Below are positions 1 to 14,154 of a DNA stretch of 64,000 bases, in pieces (position 1 is the stretch's first letter; every line of letters begins with the position of its first letter). The stretch is from the NCBI RefSeq assembly GCF_040954835.1, contig NC_090716.1, positions 12,027,275-12,091,274 on the forward strand. Direction: 5' to 3'. The notes under the pieces are model-generated. The model was not told the origin of the DNA and did not search any database. It saw nothing but the letters and a program-made list of their open reading frames with translations. This stretch comes from Lepisosteus oculatus. Lineage: Eukaryota; Chordata; Actinopteri; Semionotiformes; Lepisosteidae. The translations under genes were made by a program, and so were the position numbers.

Positions 1-3000
1 GACAAGAACAAAACAGATTAACCTTCGTGCGGTAACTGCCGTTGGTGTCTGCGTCCGCTGACATTAATTCTTTGTGTGGGACGGCTGACTTGCACAGCAA
101 TGGCTGTGCTTAAACCTTGTTATGTGCTGCCACCGAGGGGCCATGAGTCGCAATCGTTCTTTTTTCACTGATTTTCTTCGGTAAAATACTTCCAAGTAAT
201 GTTGCTACACGATTTCATTTTCTGCTCTAATTATGAAAGGAAATACTTCTGTTTCTCATCCCAGTGCGCTCTTAAATTATGCTTTCATTTGTACATGCAG
301 TATGTGGAAGATGCTTCTGTGCAGGGTTACATTGTGCATTAAATGTTTTTAACGTCTTTGACACGTTATTCTATGAGTGAGCTGTGAATAAAGATTGCAG
401 ACACATTAAGATGTTACCCCCTTAATGTCCTCTGGATTTCTTTAACATTTATTCTGTTGAAGTCCATTGGGTTGACTTTATCAATGCCCTTGAGGACTTT
501 AAAAGATTTGAAATAAGTCCCCTTGTAGTCAAAACGAAAACCCACAAAATTCAGGTCATTTACTGTACAATGCAAAAGGTTGTTTCAAAGTTTGTTTTCC
601 CTGTGTCACAGGCCGAGTTATAGAGTGTAAGTTTCTTCCTGTCAAAATGTCAGTGGGGTTTAGCTTGTAACTATATTATAAAAAGCAGCATGCCCTCTAA
701 CCTTGCGGGATGTTGTGTGATAAGACAAATGATTCATGCACTTCAGCACTGAGGCTTGTGAAAGGAGTAGTTTTCTTTGTAGTCTGACTTTGTGTACCTT
801 CATGTTTGATTAGTGACCACACCCCATGACAATGAGGTTGTAAGTTCTACATGGGTGCAGAAATGTTGATATTGAATTATTCAAGAATGTGTGGAAAAAC
901 ATGAAGGTGGGCCTCATGTAGTAAACTTTTATTTTTCAAGCATGATTATACTTTGTTGTTATAGCATTAAAGTTAGCAGAACACCAGGGCAGATCTTCCT
1001 GGCACAAAAAATAAGTGCAGAAGAAATGTAGTATCCCTCAAACCTTCATTCGGTATATAGGCACTATAGAGTTGTGTAACATCTGTAAGATACAGTCATG
1101 TCTAGGTCTGTGCAGCTCTGGTTGTGAAGATTTGCTTTGACACTGTACTCAAAGCAATGTGTAAGCAGACCATTCCTGCCAGACCAGTCGAGTGAGGTGG
1201 AGCTCCCTCCTAACATTCCGATGGAGGCTGGTCGTGTACGGGATGTTTGCTGATGAATATTTAAGGTGAGGTGTGGCTAGGACTGTTCTGTTACACTTGT
1301 GCAATATAAGGGTTTCTTGAGTTGACAACCTTGTTTGGTGCCCGTTAAGCCTTGGTAACAATTCACAATGTTTATTGTGAAGGAGACAAGAGAAGCTTTG
1401 AAGCACAGAGAGATAGCCTGAAACCATCATTCATGAGCTAATTTGTTTCAGGGAGGCATCTTGGCCTCAGTCTGCAACACTTGTGTTATTCTTCAGAAGC
1501 TAGGTAAGAAACTTAAGTGATCTTTTTTAATTAATTCACTTTGTTTTAAGAGCCAAGAGCTCCCACCTTTTGTCTTGTTGCCAAAGGGTTGTGGGCATGT
1601 GAAGCAATCTACTCAGCCACGTTGCTGAAGCTGATACCCTGGCTACTTTCAAGAAAAGTATGGATGAGATTCTTGGAGCCATTAACTGCTAAGGACCAAA
1701 CAGACTAGATGGGTTGAATTGCTTCTTCTTGTTTGTAAAGTGTCTCATGTTCTTTCTACAGCACCTCTCCCTAGGCTAAGTAGCCAAGAAAGCTGTCTCT
1801 GTTTATTGGTTTTTGAGTTTATGGTGTTGGCTTTCACTATTAGATCATTTGAAATATTTGTAGTTGTGAGCACTTAGGAAATGTATTATCTGGTTCTTGA
1901 AAATGTATAATTAGACTGGTTTAACATCACTTGTTTGAAAAAAGAAAACTGCAGTATGTGGGATAGCTGATGTACTAAAGTGTGTATTCAGAGGCATTTA
2001 AATCAGAGAACAAACAAGTAATTTTGTTTGCATTTAAAGTCTTTGTTTTCCACACATTTTTTCCAAGCCACAGTAGTACAATTCTAAAACAAATACCGCC
2101 AAACACTATTTGAACATTGTATGCAAACAAATAAACAAACATTTTAATTTAGTACTTCTAATAACTAAATGCAGTTGGAATATTTCAACATAATATCTCA
2201 TCATTATTATGATTTATGATGTCTGTGAAGATGTAATTTCATACACTGTCTGTACAGTAGCTTTAATTTTTCTGACTTCATAGAACCAAAGTTTGGCATT
2301 TAATGCTTTAAAAACGGTATAAATAACATTAATGACTCAAGAAAGAAAAAAAGAAATATATTTTACAGTCAAGATAATTTTTACTAAAAAAGGTGCTTTA
2401 ACTTACATCTTTGAAAACAGCTCACATCATGTCAAGACCATGGATGTATAAGTCACAAGGTCTCATGACAGCACATCCTCTGGTTTTCTGAATGAGATAT
2501 TAAAATGTAATTATAATAAAGTACATTTGTACACGAATCCATATCTTTTAAAATGACATAGTTTTCCACCTGTTGTCACCTTGATTGTGTCTGTATCTGA
2601 TGTTAATAAAAGAACAAGCAAATGTTTCACAGCAGAAAGTTTTGCAGGGGCTGCTGCTATTTAAAATGAAATCTGAAACGTATGTCAGGTTATTATTATC
2701 CGAATGCTTTGTTTCCTCGGCCTCCAAAGAATAAGTGTGTGTTCATAACTGAGAATGGTTGTACAGTTGCCAAACAGAGACAATAGAATGTAACTTAACT
2801 CTTCTTAATTTTTCTTATAATTGTTCTCTGTGTGGCTGAATTGTTAAGAGTATATAGTCAAGCATTTGAGATGAATGTCTAAAATGGGTGAACATTTAAT
2901 AAAAATAACTTCTGCTGTCAATTCAGAAAACGTTGGGCATTTAAGTTTGGGGAAACTTGAGATATTCTTTTTCTAACAATACAAGTGGTAAATAACTGAA

Positions 3001-6000
3001 TGTGTTTCTGGAATTAGTTTTCTTCCTATTTGTGGCAAAACTGGCTTCTGCTGCCCCTGTAATAAAGGGAAATATTTACATACAGGAGGTGAAATGCAGT
3101 CCACTTCATGTTTTGAGACAAGTCAGTTTTTTTGGAGTAGGTGGTCGGGTATGTATACATTTTGCATTTAAAATTTGAAAGCTAATTTGGTTTATGTTTG
3201 TCTTGGTAATGAGAATCAGGTTTTTAAAAATGGCTTCTGGTCATGTCTGCAGAGCTGTGGCAGAAGAGTTGTGTGTGCTCAAGGTGTCTGAAGTGAATTT
3301 AAGATCAGGTTCGGAAATGCTTACAATATGCAATGACTTATTATACATTTGACTACAGATTCCAAAATAGGATGTAATATAACACCAAACATATGTGGGT
3401 GTGTTTTTAAATATCTCTAAAATGGTAATTTGTACTATATGCTCAGAAAACTACTTCCCCTGCTAAAATGATTGACTTTATGGAGATAACGACAGCCTGG
3501 CTAATCTGTTTTGGTAAGGACAACTTCCTTTCAATGCAATAAATTCGACTCGGACCTCAAAACAACTTTGCAGGATTTTTTTTTTATTCTCTATAGATCG
3601 GATATACTCGACGGCTGAATTTTGGGGGTTTCATGGTTGAGCGGGCCTCTAGTGGTCAAGATTGTAAGCACAGAATGATGTTGTGCGGAATTACAGTGCT
3701 ACAAGATGCGCTTGAAGTGAACGCAGACTTGCTCAGAATGCAATGTGGACTCGTGCTTTAGGTCAGAGCAAGACTGTGTTCCGCCAGAAATATTCAGTAT
3801 TTGCGGTGGAGTCCGAGGTCAGTCTGAATACAGTGTTACCACTAAGGTCTCTTGACCGTATTTAATTTATTTGTAATAACGTACAGAAGTACACAAGGTT
3901 GAAAAAGATTTGTTCTCGTTATTAGGGATGCTGTAGAACATAAATCAAAGATTACTGTATTTTAGAGGCTTTGTCTGGTAGATCTGACTTAGTTATTCTG
4001 CAGGCAATCGTCAGAAACGCTCCTCTGGTTCTGGAGCACAGGAATTAGAAATCTAATGTGAAAACTAATTTAGAAACCAAATATGTAAAATGTGACGTGA
4101 AATGTCTATCCTTCAGTTACAGAATGGCAATTAATTCCTTTTTATTTATTTGCGCATCTGGGATGTGGTTGATTTCTAAACTAAACTGTGAACCCCAAAA
4201 CTGTGAAAACACAAAATAAATTAAGAACAAATTAGACTATAAAAACATATCTGCTGCTTGTACTGTTGACCCCTAAGAGTGAAGGTGTGTAGGACTTGCA
4301 TTATGCTTATGAAGGTGCTTTAATGTGAAATCTGGCAGGGATATTACACTGTTTACACTGTTTTCAAGTGTGTCCACCCAAGAACTCCAGATGAAACAAC
4401 TAGAAGGCATTTACACTTGTCATTGCAATAAAAACCTAAAGTAGGCCCTCCTTCTTTCTCATTATAGTGAAACAGACTACACCTTACATTATACTATTAT
4501 GGAAAACTTTATCAACTGTAGGAATTACTGAGCAAACTAAAGGTACTCTAGGTTTATCATTTTAAACACAACAGCACTGCCTCTCTTTCATGTCCTCAAT
4601 GCAGGGCACTAGAAGACTGTGGAAAAAAAAACAGATTTGGTGATTTTGCAGTTTGTTTTATATACAGTATGTAGCTTTATATTTGTAGCATTTCTGGTTC
4701 TCTGCTGAAGTTACTTATTTGACAGTTTCTGTACTGTGCAGTCACCAGTGTGACGATATCTAGGACTCATTATCTGTAACTAGAAAATATCTATAACTAA
4801 GAAATTATGCCTTAGAACCAATGAAAAGTACAGTTAATTGCAGGAACCTTCCTCCATGTTCTTGTAAAGTTCCTATTCCCTTTGTGAAGCATTTAGAATG
4901 ATGTGTTCCTGCCCCTTGTTGTCATTTTTTACTTTAAACACTTAAAAATTAAACCTTTAGTACTATTTGGGGTTCAGCATACCTGTGTTGGAAGACTCAC
5001 TTAATCTGTTTCATATCTCCTTCACACATATTTCTCTCACAATACTGGCCAGGAGCATTTGTCTCCTCTGCCTAGTGGCCACATTTGTCTAATATGTTGT
5101 GACCTCTTGCCTACAAGTGACACTTCTTGTGTTCAGAGAACACAGGTATATTACACATACATGTAAAACACAATTGTCTGTGGGCTAGATGACTCACAGC
5201 AGTGAGTGCAATAATAGGTGCAATCTGCATGTTTTATTTAAACAAGGAATAGTAGAAATAGAATTCAAATATGAAAGGTAGACTGAGAGCCTCTTGTAGC
5301 ACTTAGCATTTTAATATTGTTTTTCCAGTTACCTCATTTTGGAGATGGTACAAACAGCTATGTAGTTGCCATAAAACCTGTTTGTTAGACTAGCTCTTTT
5401 GACCTGCAGGTGTTGTTATCTTCAAAATATAAATATAAGACCAGAATTTCAATGGGTAAAAACATTGTCGTGAAACATAAATGCAAACTGTACAACTGTA
5501 CAAAGCTGTCATTATATTTGACTTAACCTTGCCTAGTTAGTGAAGCTGTTGGTTAAAGGACTGCCCTTTGTGGTTTCTGAAGTGGGGCAAAGGTGGTCAC
5601 TGAATGAAGTTTCATACAGAAGTTTGGGAGGAGGTCAAAATCTAATCTCACCCAATACCGTTTATATACTGTATGTATAAATATTGTATAATAAATATGT
5701 ATAAAGGCAAGTTATCCCAATGAAGTTCATTTTTTCAATCACTACTCTTCTCCTCCTTAAGTAGGCAACATTAACTAGATCTGTACCACACTGGGGGGAT
5801 ATTTCTTTTTAACTGTTTTTAAAAGGTCTTAAGAAAACTAACTAATATCAAATGCATCCTAGAGAAAATGAAGTTAATAAACCAGAGGAAACCATTTTCC
5901 CCAGCTTTGTCATTGCCTCAGTGAATTCTATCACCACAGAAATGGACGTCTGAATAAAACTAACTGCAAAGATGGTCTGGTATTGTTTTGGAAGATTGTG

Positions 6001-9000
6001 TGATTCTAAAGACACAAATACATTTGTACCTAAGTGGGGAAATAGAGAACCTAACAGAACAGAGTGTGTGCTGCGTCAATCAAGTTATGTTTAAATAATT
6101 TAATTTAAATTTAAAAAAAAAGAAAAAAAAGATAAATGTTGTACCAAGGAAATATTGGTGTATGTTTCAATGGATCAAAATGGCCAGGATAAGGATTACC
6201 TGTAAAGCAACCAGAAGAAATCAAGCAGTAAGTGAAGCTAAGCTAGATGAGGACAGTTCTGAAAAGTTCTGAAAAGAATTGTGGGATAGTCTGAAAATGG
6301 ACGTTACGAGTGGAGAATGTGTCTATACTCTGTATATGTAAAACATTACATAAACAATTCAAAAACTAAAGACATTCTGTCCTTTTCAATGGAACATACT
6401 CTCCCCCAGATTTGCTAAATCAAAGAATGACATAAGAATGTAAATTTAATGAAGGGGTGTGTGGTGCATGTTTTATCAGTCTTTTTTTTAAATGGGTGGG
6501 TTTCTGTGCTTCATTGTCTTGTGAGTCTATGATGAGAGTGACAGGTTTATACTCAAGAAAAAAATAATTGTCCGAGGGACAAAGGTAGGGCTGTGATATA
6601 CATGCTCATGATAGACCATATGGACACAGTGGGCTCTATAGTCAAGAAATCAAGTAGTATTTGTGGCAAAAACATCTCAAAGTTGAGAGCAATTTTCCTA
6701 TTGGATTAAAAAAGATGTAATAGGGCTGCTTCAGATCTCTAGAAGTTGTTGCTTCTTTCTAAATCGCAGACAATGCCTACAATATTGTGCTGCTCATACA
6801 GTAACTGGAAGTTGTGTGTATGTGATGAAATAAATTGCAGGTTTTACACGTTACTGTTTACGTTTTTCTTTCATTGTGGTTTGAAATGCACTCATCAATG
6901 TCGATTCTTTCTAACCCCAGGATATAAAAATAATGTTGCAGTTCCCCTGTAAATTATTTAAAATCCTATTTTCTCAGAACAGAATTTCTCAGTGTTTGTT
7001 TTTCTCCCATGTCTGCCTGGCCTTCCTGGCTTTTTATTCTCTTTATTTTTTCTTCTGTGTAATGTGCTTTTATGTGTAATATGTATATTACTTTGAGCTA
7101 ATTGCTTATAAAAAGATTTTAGTGTGGATTGCATCCTCCTTCTCACAAGAGCTAGATGTCATTGCTATTCTGGTGATTCAGTATAGATGTACAGTACAGT
7201 GTGCATATCTCAGATAAGGGAGTCATGACATGACAGGGGTTATAAAAAGCAACAATAGTAATTATTTTAGAAGCATATCAGCTTTACACGACTGAAAAGA
7301 GATTTAAGTCACTACTGTGAAGCCACTGTGTGCAGTTGTAAAGTCCCATTAGCACAGTGCAGTTTGTTTTCCACAGATTTCAAGAAGTTTCATTGTGCTG
7401 AAGTATGGGCTGCATTGCCAGCCACTTACCAGCTCCTCACAAGAGGAAATCACTTCCTTCCTTGTTGCCTGATCCCTGTGATGTAGAAGTCCGCCGAACA
7501 ATATAGAGGCCAGCTGGGTCCCGAGACCCAGTAAGATATACTGCCGGCCTTCTGCGCTCCTCTACATTAGTCTGTTTTTGAACAAGTAAGTGAATGTTTC
7601 AAATTATTAGGATTAATCAGTGGCCAGATGTAAATGTGTGGGGAAATGAATATAGTTTTATTAATTTTGTATACAGTAGATGTGGTATGACCTGTCATTA
7701 CTGTACAATTGGTGGACTTGATGAACTTCTTAATTTCATTGAATGTTTTAGTTTTGCCAGACCTGCACATTCGTCTACTGAACTGACCTCTATAGAGTTT
7801 CATTTTTCTCTTTCGAGCCACATGGTGATACCAGCGTATTTTTACAAATTACTTTTATTTTCGTACCACTGAAGATGGAAACTTTTTGTTCCTGTGTCTC
7901 AAGTATAATGTGTTGTAAGGTCCTATATATTGTTTCACATACCTGTAGGTACAGTAGTGGATAAATGTATGAAGTATGAATTATTTTGTTTGGTTGGATG
8001 GTGGTTTTGTCAGGTAAATCTGAATTTAATTTCAGCTAAGCTTTTATATAGTGTGTGTGCATAAAGATTTGAATCAATTGGTACATACAGTATTTTATAT
8101 GATGCCAGTTCCCGTCTTGTCCTGAAACACTGAAGTCCTGGATGACTGGGGCTTGACTAGAATTGCTAGAAGTGTAAAGGACATTTTGAAAAGCAATGAC
8201 TAATCTGGATTTCCAATATCATGGATAAATACAGTACAGAAGCAGTACACACAATAAATAGGGTTTTGGAATGCCCATTTTGCTACTTAATTATAGTAAA
8301 AGTGGAAGGACATTTTGCATTCATTTGTATGTAGCAGTGAGAGAAGGAAAAGTATTGAAGTTTGACACACACCCTGTTTAAACAGCCAACAAGCACAGCT
8401 GGCAGCTCTCCATGTTGTTGTTTATCCTTGGAGGGGACAAAGCTTCCTGTCAGTGTCAATTCTCTTTGACGGCAACAGTGTTTGAAAGTAAATACTGCAA
8501 ATAAAATCCCACTACAGGAGCTGTTGCTGTGAAAGTGGGGAGTTTAAGCGCATTTTTGCTTCTGGGCTCTTGCCGAGAATTCAGCTGTGCCACATTTCTT
8601 TACCACAGTTGTAAAAAGTAGTTCTAGTTGTATTGTTGTATTTAGCATTCTTTACATTTGGGAGAAAAGGTTTTATCAGCATGTACTGTATCGGTTTCAG
8701 AAATTTCAGCAAGAGTTAGAGAACACCTACAGGTATATTGATAAGAGGTTAAAATGTGCTTTGATTAATAATCACTATAACTAGAAAGCATTTATTATCC
8801 AAAGGAATTCCAAACAGCATCGTACACATGAGGGAACACACTTCAGAAGTGGTAGTTTGTGTCACAACAAGACATGGCTATAGAAATCTTAATCCACGAG
8901 AATTTATTTATTACATTCATAGCTAAGCAGTGAATTGATTCTAACCATTAGAGTGTTAGTGGACTGTAATTGAATTTACTGTAGTATAATTAGAAACACC

Positions 9001-9451
9001 CATTAGAGATCAATGAAATTGTTTCTGGTAGAACTTATCTGATATTTTTGTCTTGTTTGTTATTTTTACAATATTTTGTATTGTTAACTGATTCAGTTCC
9101 CACTGGATTTTGCTTTACTTTTTCTGACTGAATCTTGCTGTTCCAATACTCTCAGCCTTTTACGGCTTTGTGACTGTTTTTAAGGAGGCCACATTCATAA
9201 TGTAAGTTATAAAATGTATTGTACTGGTGAGATTATACCCCTGTTAGAATATTAAAAATCAACAGATCCACCATAAATGCTTACAGAACAAGCATTGATG
9301 AAAACTTTCCATTTCTTTTCCAGGGATTCTCAGTCTCAGTGGGCACTCTCAGGCCTTAAGGACCTCTAAAATCTCAAAATAATTTTGACTGGGATGGAGC
9401 TCAAAATAACTGTAACTGTAAAGGTTTAATCCCAGCGTTGTTTTCTTTCAG
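1..9451. other. Upstream non-coding interval
   Basis: I see no exon with coding character on either strand. Open frames here are short and lack plausible splice sites or family motifs. An AATAAA at 387-392 followed by T/G-rich sequence could close the 3' UTR of a gene lying to the left; by synteny that neighbour could be cathepsin D, but no coding sequence of it is visible. A decayed interspersed repeat lies near 1600-1755. A 7-bp perfect stem with a four-base loop lies at 7514-7531. One or more non-coding 5' exons of the downstream synaptotagmin gene probably lie here, because its first coding exon opens with a splice acceptor, but I could not place them. Confidence 0.5.
1600..1755 (+). repeat. 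Decayed interspersed repeat
   Basis: The stretch reads like a dispersed fish repeat whose conserved core is a G-A-T-G-A-G-A-T-rich segment followed by a segment like 'agatgggttgaattgcttc' and a 'gttctt' tail. A second, shorter relative lies at about 10030-10125 in a synaptotagmin intron. The family is recalled rather than searched, and its class is unknown. Confidence 0.4.
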
Positions 9452-9475
9452 GTGTTGTCGTTAAGAGCAGAAATC

Positions 9476-12400
9476 ATGGTTCCGGAAACTGCCTTGTCTA
9501 AAAACCAAACTAACACTCATACCACTGTAACACCCTCCATAGCTTTTAACACAACCACTACTGCTGCCCCTGACATCATTACCCAGTGGCTCAACAAGAT
9601 CCCATGTAAGTAGTGCACTGCCTCTGCCCGTCCTGCCATCTGTGCCTCCCCTAGTCCTGCAGGATCCCTCTGTGTTCCAGTACAGTCTCGAGTTATTTCT
9701 GTCATCCCATTGGATTCTTTTGAAAAGGGGCAGAGAAAAGAAAACATATGGAAAGTGGGTCTTTTATAATGTTTTCACTTACCCCTATGTTTATATTTTT
9801 ATATGTTTTTTTTTTACAGTGCCGAGATGGGCCATTTATGCAATAGCAGCACTGATTGCTCTCGTCTTTGTGATCTGCCTCCTGTGCATTTGCGTAAAGT
9901 GCTGCTGCAGAGGGAAGAGGAGGAAGAGGAAGAAGGAGAAGGACGAGCAGATCAGCTTGAAGAGTGTCAGCGGAGCCACCACAGCCGCACTGGTGAGATC
10001 AGTGCAGCGCTTCAGCCCCCGCCCTCGGGCCTGTCAAGAACCGGCTGAGGGAGATCCCTGGTTGAGAAATGACTGGCTAGTTGTGTTAGATGTGCTGAAT
10101 GGCCTCCTCTTTCTTGCGTTCTGACCAGGGCTGTGTGCTGTTGAACAGAGTGTGGTGTCTCTCCACTCTTTCAGTGTGACCTTTACTACTGCTCTGCTCT
10201 AACTGCACAGCTTTACTGTGGGTCAAGCCCCTGCTGCCTCCTTGGCTTTTAAGCAGCGATGACAGGTTCCTTTTTGTCTCCCTATGCATTGATGTCAGCG
10301 TATTGATGGAAGATGCGATGTTTGGGGTAGCTCTCTCGGGCTGAGCAGCAGTCTGAATAAATACGGCTACCATTTGTTTCCCAGTTGTGTTTTGGAAACA
10401 TCCCACTTTTTGGAATATTCACAATGTGATTATACTGTAGATGCAAATATCTTATGATGCCAGTGTAAGAACCAAAAAAATATCTGCACTACAGTACATT
10501 TAATGTACTGACCCTTAATATATAGAGCGTTTTTAAGAACTGTTGGGACAGAATGTTTAAATGATGCCCTTTACACATACAGATTGCAGTGATGTTGATC
10601 TCTATGTATCTTTTTGGAGTCCTTCAGGCTGTTGGGAAAAGGTGTGGGAGCCTTCATCAGGGACTTTGTTTCTATGGTGCTATGTTAAAGTGTCTGTTGG
10701 AATGGGCAGCTGATATAGACTATGGTTTTCAGTGTCTTGAGAAAATACATTGCTGCTTACTAGCTGTTGCAAAGATGTTAAATTCCTGCAGTTACTTCCC
10801 AGATTTTAAATGACAAATTGTGTGACTTGCAGGTGCAGCCGGATGTGGATGATATAGACTACGGTTCAGCAGAAAAACCAAAGGGAAGACTGCTGTATTC
10901 TCTGGAATACAATACACAGAGCACAGAGGTAGCTTTCCCTTTTAAAACTACATACTGTATATCACTGTAATTATTATATTGTTACTATTAATTACCACCT
11001 ACATTTTAATTTTTATTCATATAGTAGTATATTTGACAATTCCTCAGTATTGATGCTGAAAATTCACATACCAACACCTCATAACCCATAACGGTCTACA
11101 CAAATATTTGAAATGCCAAAGGTCCAAAATGAAAAATAAAAAAAATCAAACCGATTGCCACGAATTTACAGTTTAGTGGCAGGAAAGGCTATCTGGACTC
11201 ATACAGGCTTACAGCTATGCTTGATGTGTGCATCTCTCTTGGTGCTCAGCTCACTGTAGGTGTGAAGGAGGCAGCAGAGCTAAAAGCCATGGACCTTGGT
11301 GGTACGTCTGACCCCTATGTCAAACTCTACCTGCTTCCCAATAAGTCAAAGGTATACGAGACCAAAGTGTTCAGGAAAACTCTCAACCCGGTCTTCAACG
11401 AGCAGTTCAAATTCCAGGTAAGAGCCACGTAGTGTTCTCACAGGTATTCATGCCCCAGATAAGGAAATCGTCATTTTTTCACAAAACGATTTGATCTAAA
11501 TCCACTGCATTATTTTTCCGAACGGTTGGCCCGGCGGTGCAGTGGTTAGCAGGGTTTCCTCGCAACGCTGGGGTCCTGGGTTAAATTCCTGGGGTGCTGT
11601 CCGCGTGACATTTTACTTTCAGGTCAGGTTTCCTCCCACAGTCCAGGGACACACAGTAATAGAAGGTGAACTGGCTCCTGGGGGCGCTGGCCCTGGTGTG
11701 AGCGTGTTCATGTCTGTGTATGAGTGCCCTGTGACAGGCTGGCGTCACGTCCAAGGAGTATCCTGCCATGTGGCTGTTGCTTGCCTGGCTTGTTTCAGTT
11801 CCCTTGCGACCCTGTACCCTGTACCTGTACCAGATTAGAAAATGGGTGGGTGTTTGAAAAACAGGAGTCTGCTTCCCCAACAAAAGGAGAGAAATAATTA
11901 ACTTGCTTACAGGGAGTCTTAAATTCAAATTCTGAAAGACTTATTTAAATATTAATTTAATTACTTATTTAGTGAATCATAATTTGGCTCTGTTGCCATA
12001 TTAAAAATGTTTTTATTTTAATTTTTAAAATCTTATTTAAAACAGAAAATAGAAGCATGTATCACGTTTAATGAAAGGCTTTATTTATGTAAAACCTGTA
12101 AGGTGGAGCCCAGAAATGATCAAATTCAGGTGAAAAGGATTAATCAAAAGAGAAGAATTTCATGAAGAATCTGAGCAAATCACAAGTGTAGCTGAAACCA
12201 AGAAAATGTACTTAAAAGAAAATATATATTTTTTCCCGTAAATGATTACGCTGTATTGTTATGATAAATACGATGCCACTAACAATACTTATATTTTTTG
12301 TTTACTAGAGTACTAATAGATAAAACTGATATGAGATTTTTCACTCCATGTATCCTGCTCAATTACAATCCTGTTAGCTGATCTTGTCTATGTAAAGTAT

Positions 12401-14154
12401 TTACCATAATGTCAAACAATTTTTTTTTGGAAATGGCTTTACATTTTATTTTCTATTACACTAGATAGTCTTTATAAAATAAAAGTAATTAATCTATCCC
12501 TATTTCTGTTGGTGGAATTCAGGTACCTCATTCTGAGCTCAATGAATCGACGCTGGTAATGCAAGTTTACGACTTCAACAGATTTTCGAAACATGACATC
12601 ATTGGGGAGCTGAGACTGCAACTCAGCACTGTTGACTGGAATCATGTGATTGAAGAATGGAAAGACTTAAATGAGGCATCCAAATTTGAGGTAGAAACAT
12701 TCAGTCCTTGAAACATTTATTTCTTTGTACTTCGGTATAATAAAATAAAAATAATTATTTTTTTTCCTCCCATAAGTGTTTAATAACAGTAACAACCAAG
12801 GTTATGCACTGCAGTAATAATTGTCAGCGCCTGAGCTGGAGGATATGAATAAGAAGTGAAATGTTCTTTGCTTGTTTGCAGCTGTGGGACTTGGTGATAA
12901 GGGACCTCTTGTTTACACAAGTAGCCCCTAGTTAACACAGTATTCTACAATTCTGGAGTTTTCTTGTAAACTGCAAATGTAAGAAAGTATGCAGGAAAAT
13001 AATAAATTTCATTAAAAAGTTCCTTGACTTATCTTGCTAAAAATGGATGAGATACTTCCTGAAAAAAACCTTACAATTTTCTGCATGTATTTTATAATAC
13101 TGTACAGAGAACGTTGTGCACCTAATCATTTCTTTGAATTGTATTACAGCAAGAAAACCTTGGCGATATCTGCTTCTCTTTGCGCTATGTTCCTACTTCC
13201 AGCAAACTGACCGTTATCATTCTGGAGGCTAAGAACCTGAAAAAAATGGACACAGGAGGTTTATCAGGTGAATCTAATCAAACTATTGGAAGAGCAGTTT
13301 AAGATACACTTGGACATTACTTAACTCTAAGAACATACAGTAAATTACTGGTTGATACGTTAACAGTTATAGATAAATAAGAACGTACACCCCTTTCTTT
13401 GGAATTAATTTATCTTAGAGCTCATTTGAAAATCAAGGTGTCAAGTTTGTTTAAGGTAGAACAATTCTGAAACACTTCTTTAAGCTGTCAAGCCTTCTGT
13501 ACCTTTGTCTTCACGTACTGTAGATATCTACGCATCTAGAAAGATCAAGCTAATCTTAGAAAACGGACTTTTTGGAAAACGGCATGTTGTCTAACTTTTT
13601 GTTTCCTTTTAAGATCCCTATGTTAAGGTGCAGTTAATTTTGGACAAGAAGAAGTGGAAGAAAAAGAAAACAACACTGAAAAAGCAAACATTAAACCCAT
13701 ACTTCAATGAATCTTTCACCTTTGAAGTGTCATTTAATCAAATACAAGTAAGATTCACAGCAGTCTGTCTTTACGCTGTATTTAATACTTCATCAATGGT
13801 ACAAACCCATGTGCTGCAATTACTATACTTGTGCTGTACGTGTTGGTAATACTGAGATGCTTAAAATGCATTTTTTAAAAACATTCCAGTGAAAGAATCA
13901 TATTTCTTTTCCAGAAAGTTCAGTTGGTGATCTCTGTGTGGGACCATGACAAGATGACTAAAAATGAAGCAATTGGCAAGATTTTCCTAGGCTGCGATGC
14001 CACAGGAAACCAGCTTCGCCACTGGGCAGACATGCTGTCTAACCCTCGGAGACCAGTAGCCCAGTGGCACTCCTTGCAGTCCGCAGAGCAAGTTGATTCT
14101 ACCTTGGCATTGAAGCACACCTTGAAAATACCATTTGCAAACAAAAACTTTTAA
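9476..14154 (+). CDS. syt8: Synaptotagmin, SYT8-like (complete, 8 coding exons)
   Basis: Coding exons are 9476-9605, 9820-9992, 10833-10928, 11250-11417, 12523-12690, 13150-13267, 13614-13747 and 13915-14154. All have GT/AG borders and the phases add to a 408-aa ORF. The product is a type I membrane Ca2+/phospholipid sensor for vesicle fusion. Residues 1-44 are a luminal Thr/Asn-rich tail with two N-glycosylation sequons (N10, N25). A transmembrane helix spans about 47-69, followed by a Cys cluster (63-73, palmitoylation-type) and a Lys/Arg stretch (74-84). C2A spans about 120-245 and C2B about 250-385, with the polybasic strand and the WHSL motif. C2A ligands are D148, D154, D206, N208 and D214; C2B ligands are D279, D285, D339, D341 and E347. 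Two of the ten acidic ligands therefore differ from SYT1 (D232 to N, D371 to E). The start ATG follows 24 nt of 5' UTR in an exon with its own acceptor (exon starts 9452), so at least one non-coding exon lies upstream. The SYT8 name rests on adjacency to tnni2; by sequence alone SYT1/2/5-like would also fit. Confidence 0.9.
10030..10125 (+). repeat. Interspersed repeat fragment in syt8 intron 2
   Basis: A short segment just after the second coding exon carries the core 'gctgaatggcctcctct', typical of a dispersed fish repeat and related to the copy near 1600-1755. It is intronic and has no coding role. Confidence 0.4.
11527..11850 (+). mobile_element. tRNA-derived SINE in syt8 intron 4
   Basis: The element opens with 'ggtgcagtggttagc' and a 'ctggggtcctgggttaaatt' B-box-like segment of a tRNA head. 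It runs through 'gtttcctcccacagtcc' and ends with a 'ttagaaaatgggtggg' tail. Relatives of this family occur in this window at 16877 (minus), 40608, 52847, 57004 and 59558 (minus). It lies between coding exons 4 and 5 and does not touch a splice site. Confidence 0.75.

Noticed and set aside
1-420. Last exon of cathepsin D
   Set aside because: Expected from synteny, but no aspartic-protease coding sequence is visible; only a possible poly(A) signal at 387-392.
7514-7531. Perfect 7-bp stem with four-base loop followed by GTAAGA
   Set aside because: Considered as a tRNA-like or terminator hairpin or a non-coding syt8 exon end; too short and unsupported to call.
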